From NCBI GenBank assembly GCA_029204225.1, contig CM055100.1, positions 64,439,592-64,503,591 of the forward strand: a stretch of 64,000 nucleotides of DNA, given 5' to 3'. Numbering within the stretch: position 1 is the stretch's first letter; each line of letters starts with the position of its first letter. The translations under genes were made by a program, and so were the position numbers. Below are positions 21,545-32,499 of the stretch, piece after piece. Source of the stretch: Diphasiastrum complanatum. Its lineage: Eukaryota > Streptophyta > Lycopodiopsida > Lycopodiales > Lycopodiaceae. The notes beneath the pieces were generated by a model, which saw only the letters and a program-made list of their open reading frames with translations, was not told the origin of the DNA and did not search any database.

Positions 21545-24392
21545 TTTTTTACTGCTCTACAAATTGCTTCAGTTCTTTCTTTAGTTTTATAGATTGCAGA
21601 ATATTCCTAAACTACTCTACTTAAAGAACGGGGATTTAAACTAATCCTACTCCTACTGAAATCATAGATTCATCAACACAACTTTAACTAAACAACTGGG
21701 AATCCTACAAAGTTCTTGCTACAATTTTCACTCAACATTTGTAACAAAAACTCCTCAGGGAATCGAAAATAGGAAACATCATAAATCAGTGGAATAGTAG
21801 ATCAATTTCCAAGTCCTGCACATCTACCTGATGCTAATCCCAAACCAATCCTTAAGAGAAAAAAGCATGAACAAGCACATTCATACATCAGTATCCAAAC
21901 AAAAATACATAAAGATGGAGCATGGAAGGAAATGCAAATAAAATAATCTTCAATTCAAAGAACAGCAGCCTTTCAGTACTCGTGGTGGAGGCCTCTATCT
22001 ATAGCCACGAGTTGTTGAACCCAATTAGATATTATTTTGGAGTCCACCTCTTGCAACTGAGTGAACTCCAATCTATAATGATTTGAGTTCCACCTCTTAC
22101 TTGATAATAGGAGGCCTGAGATAATCTAATTTGCTAGCTCCCACATGGCTATCCATCTTTTGGGACGTACGAGACTCACAATCGGATATTTTAGCCTAGC
22201 ACTAACAATTCTCGTGCTCTCAGACTCGGCTCTCAACTTCATCTCTGCTAGAAGACCTTCTGAGTGGAGAGGTTCTGCATCGACACCTCGAGGCATGGCA
22301 TCAGCTAACACAAGGTACTTCTAAGAAGAAAATTCTTCACTCTCAAGATGTCGAATGGTGATTCACTTCAGAATCACGTTAACCAGTTCAAGAATCTCTT
22401 GCAATAGATGGCTGCTATCGGATCGATCATCGACGATCAAGACGTAATTATGACATTGCTTTCAAGCTTGCCCTCTACGTATGAAAACTGTGACACACTC
22501 ATATTTAACTCTCACTAAAGTTATCACTATGTTGTTGCAAGAAGACAATCAAAGAAGTGAAGACATTTAATTGACTTTATCATCTCATGCTCTATATGTC
22601 AATAAAGGCTCAAAACAACAAAAGCAGAAAAGCTCTAAGCAGTCCGCATCAAGTCAAAAACCGATGTAACGTCAAGAGCAATTATCAAATCAGTCGAAAA
22701 AATAGATGTTCTGTAAGTATTGTAAATGCACTAATCATGAGATCCAGGGTTGCTACAGTGTTAAAAACAAAAAATGCTAGCAAACAACCAGATCAACAGG
22801 CGAATCCAGTCACATCATCATATCCGAACTCGACATGGATGAAGGGGCGTTCATGGTCAAAAACCAAAAGCATATGAGCATTTTCACTCCTATACGCCTT
22901 ACACTACAAAGAAATACGTTCATCTTGGCGACGATAGCATACACACTATCAAAGGTGAAGGCATTGTAAGATTGATGTTCCAACGTGATCAATTTAAACT
23001 ACTATCAAATGTTTTGTATGTACCTAAACTCTCTATAAATTTGTTGTCATTAAGTAGAATCACTGAATTAGGTCATAGGGTAGAGTTTGAGTATGATCGA
23101 TGCCGAATTATCGATAGGACAAATAATATCCTTGCACTCGGCAAGAGGCAATGATACTTATATAGACTAACTCATCGTTATTCTGACACTATCAGGCCTT
23201 GAAAACCTTTGTTCTTGTCAATAAAGCATTACTATGGGATTGCACATTAGGACACTTGAATCATACATCTGTGTCGAACATGTGTAAACAATTCCTAGCA
23301 CTTCATCTCGACTATCCAACCAACAAAGTCGACCTCCCTATATGTCCTACCAAGAAACATAGACCCTAGAAGCATGTGCATGTGCCCATGCAATCCCCAT
23401 GTTAATCGGAGTTAACTCCAATAACAACTAATAGTCATTCACGCATATGACACACACCATGTACTGCTCCACATGTGTCTCAATATTGGATGAGTCCTTA
23501 ATATTAACTAAGTATTTTTGGTATCTACATGGAATTATGAGGCCTTAGTTATTGATATGTCACCTTGAGGCCTCGCTACCCTACCTAATGACATTTTTTA
23601 ATCTTAATAATAGGTTAACGACATAACATTCTACTCCCATTACACTAGTTCTATCCATAAAACAAGAAGGAAAGCAAATTTCATAAAAAAACAAGAATCA
23701 CTCATTATTTATAAGAATCATAATTCTCTAATAATACACACAATTCTCTAGTCATAGAAAGTGCATCGTCAACAAAGAATTTTGAGTTTTCAAGTCACAT
23801 ATAATTATTAGAGAACACTTGAAGGTATAACATCCAACTCAAGGAAATGCAAGTCTCTTTCATCAAGAAAGTTTTGGACTTCAAGAATCTTTCTTAACCT
23901 AGACTTGTATCATAAAATATCAGTTATTTTAATCCTATGTTCCATCTTGTAGTCAAAGATAAAAAGCATACCAAAACAATTTTTATATTAACTGCCTTTA
24001 ACCACAAAAGATTTTTGAATTTTCAATCTAGAAATAATCTAGATATCTTTCATAACACTAGAATTTGGTATTGTTAGTCATCAGCATCTGATAAGCTCTT
24101 TGGGGTACTTTTACTGAAAAAATGATTTTTTCTCATTTGAAAAATAATTTTCCACCAACTTGAAGAATTATATTTTCTATGCACATACCATTCTCGATGA
24201 ATCTTTAATGACTCAAAAAGTATATGTCTTATAGGGAATACATGTACAAACAAACAATATCTTGTGAATTCTCATTACATTGCCTATCTAACCAACTAGC
24301 TTTAAAGTATACAAGGGTAGCTTCTTCTTTTTTTTTTTCTCTCAAATAAAATTGACCATAGATTATAGACTTTTTACAAAATACAGAGAATA
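21545..24392 (+). mobile_element. Copia family F fragment (spacer copy)
   Basis: A decayed copia element whose exact inverse lies at 56742-59645. Gag remains at about 22325-22580 (KFFTLKMSNGDSLQNHVNQF, one in-frame stop). A CX2CX4HX4C zinc knuckle (CKYCKCTNHEIQGC) lies at about 22709-22750. A preintegrase segment with NVLYVPKLSINLLSL is near 23005-23050, and a remnant of the LWxxxLGHLN motif near 23230-23260. Nothing follows from integrase onward. 21600-22300 and 23400-24390 have no recognisable coding sequence. Its left end is the inner end of the left arm and its right end abuts the laccase fragment, so the block came with a larger rearrangement. Confidence 0.75.
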
Positions 24393-24796
24393 CTCTTGTA
24401 CCACATTCTGGAGTGAAGTTGTTAGGAGGACTTCCTGTGTAATTAAACGGATTTAAAGGACTATCTGGAAAATCAGCTGAGAAGACATTTGAGATATTGA
24501 AGTAGTAAGCTTGAAGCAGTGCTATCTCAGGTAAGATAAGGGAGATATTGCTCATGGAGGCTGTGATGTTAGTTGTACAGGTGCGATTGGCATCACAGGG
24601 TTTGGTTCCAAGTCCTACTGTTATGAAAATACTCTTGTCTACTTTGTGAGGAATTCTCTCCACATAAGTTTCATGACGGTTCAAGCATCTAAGGCTGGTC
24701 GCAAATTGCATTGCTGTATTTGTGTCGTTGCTTGCCGGGAAGGTGGGCATAGTGGGCAGAGTCGAAGATGGTGCATTTTCATATTCAAAGATCCCC
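24391..24796 (-). pseudogene. Laccase exon 5 fragment
   Basis: About 405 bp almost identical in reverse complement to 45737-46142, within exon 5 of the intact laccase. It begins at GIFEYENAP and ends at FTPE-GTRV, covering the variable middle of domain 3. It contains no copper ligands. Two clear amino-acid changes are seen (Arg to His, Ser to Cys). Both breakpoints are inside the exon, so it cannot be told from this piece alone whether it came from DNA or RNA. However, it abuts family F in the same relative order and orientation as downstream of the laccase gene, which points to a DNA deletion. It lies within a chance 227-codon chimeric frame (24229-24912). Confidence 0.93.
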
Positions 24797-24807
24797 GTAC
24801 ATGATGC

Positions 24808-25076
24808 ATGTGTCACATTGTGATTCGTTGTTGCTTGACACATGTCGTAGGATGATTCGATAAGAATGCGACACATGCCTCTTGTATGTTGCTTGACACA
24901 TACAAGAGGCATGTGTTACAATCTGATTCATTGCATATCATACACGTGTCGTAAGATTATTCAAAGAAATATACCACACGTGTGAAGCCATGTGTCGCAT
25001 TCTGATTGCATGCATTGTGACACATGTCGATGGCTGATTCGTTACTTTTCAGACACGTGCGGACGGCACGTGTGAC
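24808..25076. repeat. Tandem array of palindrome-rich units
   Basis: Three units start with ATGTGT at 24808, 24911 and 24990 (lengths about 103, 79 and 87 bp). Each contains a CTGATTC/GTGATTC-type motif, then ACACATGTCG or ACACGTGTCG, then a second similar palindrome. CACGTG or near-CACGTG cores occur repeatedly. It sits between the laccase fragment and the histone pseudogene, exclusively in the palindrome spacer. No coding function is visible. Confidence 0.65.
24871..24916. repeat. Perfect 19-bp hairpin
   Basis: ACACATGCCTCTTGTATGT (24871-24889) and its exact reverse complement (24898-24916) are separated by 8 bp. It would form a stable stem-loop or cruciform within the first unit of the tandem array. 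Confidence 0.85.
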
Positions 25077-25323
25077 CACACACGTGCAAAAAAATCGTTG
25101 ATACATGTTTGCGAGATCGAAGGCCATTCACTTGTTTTCTTCCATTTTTTGTGCCATATCGCTTCTCTGTGCGCACCCTTTCCTCCATTATCTCCGTCTC
25201 CTTCTACGTGCACACAAGAGCGATATTACCACCATACATATCGCTTCTGTGTGCGGTTAGCTTTTGTCTCTTTGTTTTTGTTTTCCGCACTCGCACAAGA
25301 GCGATACGTCCTAGACTGATCTC

Positions 25324-25712
25324 ATGTCTAGGGTCAAACAGAACCGGAGGGATTTCTTCTCTCCTGGGGCTATATCCACTAGTACCTTTGCTGTTAATCC
25401 TCCATGGCAGACCAGACGTAACAGGAGTAGATGGCTCTCTGAGATTAAGAAATATCATAGATCCACCTTGCTCCTGATACCCAGAGCCCCCTTCTACAGA
25501 ACTGTCCGTCTGATTACCCAAGATAGTCTGTAGAGTGCTGTCAGGTTCACACCTGGAGCATCGTAGTGTTTGCAGGAGTCTGCGGAGGACTGTTTGGCTC
25601 TCTTTTGTGAGGATTCTTTTTTGATTTCCATCCATGCCAAGCGAGTGACCATAATGCCCAAAGATTTTTAGATCCTATATAGAATGAGGGAGAGATTTTG
25701 TAGACTTCACAA
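25324..25712 (+). pseudogene. CENH3-like histone H3 pseudogene, intronless
   Basis: One continuous frame with three TAG stops matches the histone H3 fold. The helix N/1 region reads LSEIKKYHRSTLLLIPRAPF. The loop 1 region reads RLITQDSL, stop, SAVRFTPGAS. Helix 2 reads CLQESAEDCLALFCED, and the helix 3 region reads ISIHAKRVTIMPKDF. LIP.APF, an RF-TP motif and a loop 1 one residue longer than canonical H3 are marks of centromeric H3 (CENH3) rather than H3.1 or H3.3. The tail (MSRVKQ, near 25324) is not that of canonical H3. The stop after MPKDF sits where Gln is usual, a C-to-T change. Plant CENH3 genes normally have introns; none is seen, suggesting a retrocopy. It is in frame with the Ulp1-like gene downstream. 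Confidence 0.75.
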
Positions 25713-27062
25713 GGGCGAACCCGATGCTTCCTGGGACAAACCCCTTGATAGGACAAACCTACCCACCAAGAGGCCTCGCAAGCAACCTGCCCCCAGAAGG
25801 AGCAAGCCATTCTCTTCTCAAGCTCCCAAAAAGGTCCGACGTATGACCCTCCAAGGTTCCACATCTGGAGATGGAATTGTAAATATTGTAGCTCTTGATA
25901 TTGTGGTGGATTCAGCCACAAAAATTTTGGACATTCTCTCCATTGTAGATACTCTCCTACCTCCTCCCGTTAATGTCAAACCTATAGCATATTTAGATTC
26001 TGATGATTATTTAAAGTTTGAGAAAGATATTTCAGATGCGATAGATAGTATCGGCATGTCAATCCTCTTCCAAATAGAAGAGATTGGTTTTATTCTTAAT
26101 TTTAGAATTCTAGATTGCTTGCAGATGAAGGATAGAAGGGCCTCTATTCGCGATCCAGTGATTGAGGCTGGTCTCCCTTTACTACAATATGATATAGCAA
26201 GGGATTCCATGAAAGAAGTGGTGCTTCTCAGCAATTTTTTCCTGCAAGGCATCAAGGACAACAACGACACTTTGTTGCACTGTATCCTTGGTGCTTGCTC
26301 ACCTGCTGTGAAGTTTTTGTTGATGCTATATCATACCAAGTATGTCTATCTCTTTACTTGTCAAATTCATTATTTGTATACTTCTCTACTTGTAATTACT
26401 GTATCGTTTATCCAATGAAATTCTTCATGATTTTTTGCAGTGATAATTGGAGCTTAATTGTAATTTCTGTAAAAATCACAGATAATAATATCGTAAATTT
26501 TTTTTGTGTAAAGATGAATTCTGCCAACAACACAAATAAGGATATTGACTCGCTGCTGCCAGAGATATGTAAATATTTTTCAATAGAGAATTCCACGGCA
26601 AGGAAATGTGAGATTGTGAGCATTGAGGTAATCATTGAACATTTCTGATGTACTTTTATTTATCATCATTGTTAAGCATCAGTACCTTCATTCCATTATT
26701 AATCAATCGAATGTATTGCAGACACCCCAACAAAATGACTCATTTAGCTGTGCGTGGTGTACTCTATACAATGCAAAGTTATTTTTCCAATGGTACAATC
26801 TTCAGGAGGATGTTGATATTTCAATGGCGAGTTATTAGCCCTTTCTATTTTATCTTTATGTAAACTATTGTTTGTTATTAATATTCATCTAATACAGTGT
26901 TTATTGCAGTTTTCCCTCGGTGATTATACTGCTGGCGAAGTGTATAGATTTCGACAGGAGATCATTCTTAGTCTATTGGCCAGGTCAACTGCTGGACCAA
27001 AGACTGATGTTGGGCCGTCTAAGACATACGATGTTCAGATTTTAAATGAGGTTGGGCAATAG
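25713..27062 (+). pseudogene. Ulp1/C48 protease-like gene, right-arm copy
   Basis: An open first exon with a basic Pro-rich segment (near 25770-25840) and a hydrophobic helical region runs to about 26338. Exons at about 26444-26628 and 26722-26824, then about 26909-27062, mirror the left-arm gene. Unlike the left arm, the His motif reads DNWSLIVI (His to Asn) and the third donor has changed from GT to GC (TCAATGGCGAGT). The Asp position is Asn in both. The Cys in NDSFSCAW is kept. Only this copy holds the N-terminal part, because the left arm ends at 21540. The frame continues straight from the histone pseudogene. Its 3' end is cut at GGGCAAT, about 10 codons before the left-arm stop. Probably non-functional. 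Confidence 0.6.
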
Positions 27063-27064
27063 AA

Positions 27065-27590
27065 TCACTGATTCAATTTTAGATCTTGGTCTCCTGGCCA
27101 TACCGATTGCTTCCAAAGTTTAGCGCCAAATTCTCAAATCTATGAAATGCCAAATCGACTCAATGTTATATGATACTTATTCAATGTGAATGGATAACTG
27201 GACCACAGTAACAAGATGTGGTAACTATGCTTACCTTCTAACTGTGATGCATGTCACCAATTCCTATGCATGTGATGACTTACTGTTGGCAAACCTGTGT
27301 AGTTTGAAATTTATGAACATATTAACCAGTGTGGTTAAATAATTAACTAGAGACAATGTCGTCAAGGAGATTCACATGTTTGTGGCAGACACTATCCACC
27401 AATAGCATTTTCCCATCCTGCCCAGCGGCAAATTCAAAATTTTTAAAAGTTAATTTTTATAAATTTATTATTTCTATCTATGTTACGTAGATTTGCAATT
27501 TCATTGGGCCATATGGCAGACGAAACTAAGAAAGAAAATAAAAAGCATCTTTAGGAAGGGTCTTCCTTTATTTTGAAACTCCTCTAATGT
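27065..27590. repeat. Non-coding repeat shared by both arms, right copy
   Basis: Mirror of 16677-17195, joined here directly to the Ulp1-like gene end, where the left arm has 3.35 kb more (17196-20522). The junction shares the bases AAT/AT with the left-arm sequence. No gene is visible. Confidence 0.5.
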
Positions 27591-27796
27591 CATGCTCCAT
27601 CAACTAATTGATCCACTGATCAGTTTAACAGCTGTTATCAATCTTGTAATTGTAAAGTTAAGCTAGTACAAGATTTTTTCAGCTGATATATATACATGTG
27701 ATTGAGCGATTGTACAGAGAGAGAGAATCATGATACGTAAGGTCAGATAGCGGAGAATGCCTTTTATCAGTAGCTGACTTCTCAGAGTTAGTGATC

Positions 27797-27829
<33 letters not shown>

Positions 27830-28165
27830 TATTTTAGAACCTTAGCAATTGTCTTGAAACTATTAGTAGGATCATGCGCTTATCAACGCAATTGTATTGT
27901 GGTCTGATCGTTGTATTTACAACTTCAATATACAGATTCGCTATTGTTCTGCACCTTTGCATTCTTGTTTAATGATAACTCTTGTTCCTCTCACACAAAC
28001 ATTATTAAGAAGGCAATTATATGTGCCTAATTCCTTTTCAATTTCTCTTTCATGACAGTCTATGACTCCTACATTGATAATCTGATTTCACACACAAAGA
28101 ACTGTTCGTAACTCCATTCTCCAAGTAATCCACGTCCTGGTTATAGCAATTTTCTTGTTTTTCTT
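27591..28165 (+). mobile_element. 5' LTR of copia family C, right arm
   Basis: Starts TGTCATGCTCCATCAAC and ends shortly before the primer site at 28175. It contains a TATATATA box near 27690, a GA tract at 27799-27827 and a probable leader. Compared with the left arm it is complete at its 3' end. Compared with the long LTR at 39048-40323 it lacks the outer half. Confidence 0.75.
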
Positions 28166-28174
28166 CCAATAGAA

Positions 28175-28251
28175 GTGGTATCAGAGCTAATATCTATTTC
28201 CGCCCATAGAGTGATATCAGAGCCTGCTCCCACAGAAGTGGTATCAGAGCC
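28175..28251 (+). other. Repeated primer-binding-site motifs of copia C
   Basis: TGGTATCAGAGC occurs at 28175-28186 and again at 28239-28251 (with a further C). A one-base variant (TGATATCAGAGCC) lies between them near 28212. All match the 3' end of initiator tRNA-Met in the plant copia pattern. Only the first is at the expected distance from the LTR. Confidence 0.65.
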
Positions 28252-28337
28252 AAGGTTCATTGGATTACTAGAGTTCAGGATTTATTCTAACTCTACATGG
28301 CTGTTCTTTTTGTTTGTGTTTCATCTCTACTACTCGA

Positions 28338-29885
28338 TCGCTATGTAAGGTTCAACCTCAGAGATCCACTTGATTAACAAATTCAACGGAGATGACTTCC
28401 ACATGTGGAAGTTTGAGATGAGGATGATCCTGATCGAGAAGGAGCTGTGGGGGTACGTAAATGGTTCAATACCCAAGCCCATAGAGCTTGAATTGCTTCC
28501 AGCATGGGAAACAGAGGATGGCAAAGCACTTGCCATTGTATCTCTGATTTTGAAAGACACTCAAATTGCTCACGTGTCAAACAGCACCACCTCCAAAGAA
28601 GCGTGGGATATCTTTACAAGCATCTACGAGACCTCAGATGTGTCCACTCGTCTCTTCTTGAGGAAGAAGATGCTGACATTCAGAATGAGCAAAGGCACCT
28701 CAATAAGTGACCATCTAAACAAGTTCAAATAGTTGTTAAACCAACTGGCTGCAATAGGATCACCTATTTCAGAAGAAGACTCTACCATGTCTCTTATTGC
28801 CAGTCTTCCGTCCTCTTATGACAATTTAGTGTTGCTTCTTAGCAACACTTCTACGTTGTCTCTACAAAAATTGACAGCAAGTCTATTGCAAGAAGAAGTA
28901 AGGAGGAAAAGCTTGTCCACGTCAACGAGTACCAAATCCATGGCACTCTACTCAACCAAGTAGCAGTCCAAGAAGAAGAAAGGCTTCAAGGACAAGAAGA
29001 CCAAGGCAGAACAGCCTGCAGCTTCACAACCACAACAACAACAACACAACCAATCATCGTCCAAGACCAAGCTATTTTGAAGGTACTACAAAAGAACCAA
29101 CCATGATATCAAGGGTTGTAGCGTCCTCAAGCATAATGAAGCCAGGAAGAAGATACAGTAGTAGCAACAAGGCAACTTTGACACAGTCAGAGATTCGCAA
29201 GAAGATGAGAGAGCGTTGATGGTACAAGATCAACCCAGTAGAGATGCCCATCAATGGTATCTCGATTCAGGTGCCTCTCAGCACATGACGCCATGCAAAG
29301 ACCTCTTCTCTACACTCATAGCTACAGAATTGAAGTACATCTTCTTTGGTGACTCCACTTCACATCAAGTCAAAGGCCAAGGCTCTATTCGACTACAATT
29401 CTCTGATGGCATCACTAGGCAGCCTAATGGTGTACTTTATGTACCCAAATTAACAAAGAACTTATTGTCTATTTGCAAGATCACTGATCAAGACTGTAGA
29501 GCTTTGTTTACAGCTAGGCGATGTACTATTTTAGATGAGAACTCAAAGGAAATCCTCTCTGCTTACAGAGAAGAAGATTTGTACATACTGAGTCACGATG
29601 TTGCACTTTTTGTGAGTTGTTCAGATGCTAATTTATGGCATCAGAGATTAGGACATCTAAACATGCATTCAATCTTGTATATGCATCATAACAAAATGGT
29701 CAAAGACATGAATGTAAATGCTATTACTACAGCTAATCAATTTGTCTGTGAAATTTGCTTACTAGGCAAACAACCTAGAACCAGATTTCCAAGAGGATAG
29801 GCCAGAAGAGCCAAGTCTATTCTATCATTGATACACAGCGACTCATGTGGTCCTATGAGCGTACCTTCCTTGGGTAAGATTCTAT
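28338..29885 (+). pseudogene. Copia family C gag-protease-preintegrase, right arm
   Basis: The Gag start reads ATG-TAA, then a Gag UBN2 region (28370-28732), a second Gag part (28733-28963) and a Lys/Gln-rich tail. The zinc knuckle near 29080-29120 has lost Cys residues (RYYKRTNHDIKGC preceded by TGA). The protease site WYLDSGAS near 29258 keeps DSG, unlike the left arm. GAG-preintegrase contains LWHQRLGHLN near 29635. A stop at about 29800 precedes HSDSCGP, the first integrase Asp. At about 29885 it breaks into the leader of copia E. The left-arm copy extends further, to the end of integrase, so the two arms were truncated at different points. Confidence 0.86.
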
Positions 29886-29942
29886 ACCTGATCTGGACCA
29901 TTCAAACTGGTTTGGAGCTCTTTTGCTTGTAAATCTTAGGTA

Positions 29943-30564
29943 GGCTTTGATACCATGTTGAATTCGCACGTGTGGGATGCCCTACACATGTTCTTTTGAT
30001 CTCCTAAGCCCAATAATACCATAAAGATCAAACTAGCATTGATTGACAATAGGAAAGCTGATCATACAAGAGATATTATTGTGTTACAAGCAAAATCTAT
30101 CAACAAAACATGAAACTAAGTACAATAAATGCCTCAACTCGGCTAGAGAGAGAATATGAAAGTACAAACTCGAGTAGAGAGAGAGGGCACAAAGAGCTTA
30201 GTCTCCAAATTTGCATTACACACAAAAATCATCATCTTCTCAATGAGAGTACATCATTATATATAGATCCATGGACTCTCCTCCTACTTTTTGAATTGGA
30301 GTTATGAATCCACCTCTCAAGCTATCTAGACTTATTCAAGCCACCTCAATATGTCTATTTGTGCCACCTAGTATTTTCATGCATTAAATGTGGCATGCAA
30401 AGTACAAATGGCAATTCCTATGGTAGCTCAAGTTTCTACTTCTACCTACCTTGAATATTTTATTCTAAGATGGGTCTTTACTAAGCCAAAAGAGCTCAAA
30501 TAATCTTTGGCATTTTTAGGACCCCTACTTACAACATTAGATAGATTTTTCCAATATTTCAACA
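29943..30564 (-). mobile_element. 5' LTR and primer site of copia family E, right arm
   Basis: On the minus strand a 609-bp LTR (30564-29956) runs from TGTTGAAATATTGG to CGAATTCAACA, with 7-bp inverted ends TGTTGAA/TTCAACA. It is followed by TGGTATCAAAGCC (29955-29943), a tRNA-Met-type primer site. A TATATATA-type box is near 30255. The first 115 bp match the 3' LTR stub at 13927-14042 in the left arm. The LTR interrupts the coding sequence at 30565, so copia E inserted in that reading frame. Confidence 0.88.
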
Positions 30565-32349
30565 GTCTGAGGCTCCGGTGCAGGCAGGCATCAATTCGAA
30601 GAAGGGCCTTAAGGTATTCATCGTGTGCATCGGGCCCGCTGCAAGATGGGGTGGCATCACTCGAGAGCTCCTTCAGCTCAGCCAATAGGCTTTCTCGACA
30701 AGAGCCTTCCCATCCTCGAGCGGTTGTAAGAACTCGACTCAAAAAATTTTGAGCATCTGTCCTTGGGGTTAGTTCATCTTCGTGAGATTGACTGTGATTG
30801 ACCCTGCATTGGTGCTCAGAGACAGATCAGCTTCTGCCTTTAGTCTTGTCATTCGCTCCTCCTATAAATGTTTCTGGAGCACGACATTATGTTGATTCAC
30901 AGCCAAAAGTTGCTGCTTCAAAGAATCGTTTTGAGTCTGAAAATTGTTGGACTTGGCCTAAATCGCCTTATTTGTCTACTTCAAAGAATCAGCTTCCTTT
31001 ATTAGAGTTTGAAGCTGTGTTTCAAGACACCGATCAGCTTCGTGTTGTCTGATTCGAGCGAATCGATCTTCTTGAAGGACTCCTTCAGAGAGTCTAGAGA
31101 TTTTCTCTCAGAGGTGATAAGCTGCATCGTGAGTTGTCGGTGGTACTTGTCAAACTCATATACTTCAGCCACTAAATTCTTGGCTTTCTCTGTCATGGAA
31201 CGAAACCACTAGGGCTGGTCGTCTGGTTCTTCTTCATCTGCCACAGGTGCCCCAGTGTTGCCTTCAGCAGCTATTCGTCCTTTGTCTGATGTATCGGACT
31301 GGGTTGCGTCCTCCTCAGAGGTGGATGCACTCTGTTGCTTCTGAGATGTGGAAGCAGATGTTGGCTTTGGAGAATCAGCAGTAGCAGCAGCATCGGTTTC
31401 TATTGCCACAACTTCACTCTCCATAGCAGTGGTGGCTGCTACTTCGACTGCTAGTGCAGCATCAGATGTAACCGGAATAGGTGAGGCTGGAAAGATCAAT
31501 TGGCTTGGGAGCCAACATCCTTCCCGTTAGCAGTATTTTCTCTTGCTCAGTCAAAATTTGAAAATGAGCACATAGGCCAGAAACATGGGCTCTAACTCCA
31601 GAAAACTTTTGATGTTTGATCCAACGCAAAAAAGCTTTGTATGCGATAACGCCGAAGCATACTGGATTACCCGCAAGCGCATCCAATATGTAACCAAAAT
31701 TTTGAACTGAAATTGTCGCATCCGCATCCGTCAAAAATATGGCTTGGTTTGCATATTTACAAAACAGTTTGAATGTTGCATCTCGGATCATAGAGATTTT
31801 GTACCCCTTCGTGGGTATGAAGCAATTGCTTAGGAAGTGGACAGTCTCATCCACCAAATATTTATTTGTCGCAACCAGCTTCCCATCCAATGGTAATCTG
31901 AGGGCTGTGCAAAACAAGTCTTCAGAGATGGTGAAGAATTTGTCTCGTACGTGAACTTTGAATTCCTCCTCTGAAATTGAATGGATAGAGTTCACAAACT
32001 CAGTACTGACTTCAGAGAGGATGATGGAGGGGTTCACTTTCAAATCACCCAACCTGCATCGATCCAAAAAGGACTGGATGGATGTCAGACGGATTCCTGC
32101 GCGTGCTTTCCAGATGATATTAGAGCTAGAACTTGATCCGGAAGCCATTGGTCGAATGTTTGACGATAGCTCCATACATAGCAATAGTTCGCGAAAGAGT
32201 GCTTTGATCACAAAGAGAATGATCGCAGGAAAGCATAAACTCGCAGGTAGAAAGTGTAAAGAAGAAAATTGAAAAATAACTCTGATAAGCAGTAGCGGTG
32301 TGGAAGGGATGATGACGTGGCATGGTGACTTGACATCTGTCACTTTCAT
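30565..32349 (-). pseudogene. Extra ORF downstream of gypsy D pol
   Basis: Read leftward, a long frame (32349-31462) contains a globular domain with FLDRCRLGDLKVNPSI and SISEEEFKVHVRDKFF. After a frameshift near 31500 comes an Ala/Ser/Thr-rich acidic segment (31499-31209) and a Leu/Lys-rich, probably coiled-coil segment (31196-31002). After another frame change, a last part (30742-30565) is cut by the copia E LTR. A likely start is the MASGSSSSS Met near 32145. It lies 3' of gypsy D integrase, where Athila-type elements carry an additional ORF, but no membrane segment supports an envelope role. It resembles large plant transposon-associated proteins of unknown function. Absent from the left arm. 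Confidence 0.55.
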
Positions 32350-32499
32350 TTATGGAGGACGTGCATGGCTCAGTGTTTGAAATTATAATTTGCCAGATTG
32401 ATCTTTAATGATGGAAGACCATTTGTGAAAAGAAAAAATAAATTAAGGAGAAACAATATCTGTGAGCGTACACACGTGTGAATAATGGTGATCACGTGG

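Noticed and set aside
22126-22311. A 61-codon minus-strand frame in family F
   Set aside because: It lies opposite the copia Gag region and has no recognisable domain.
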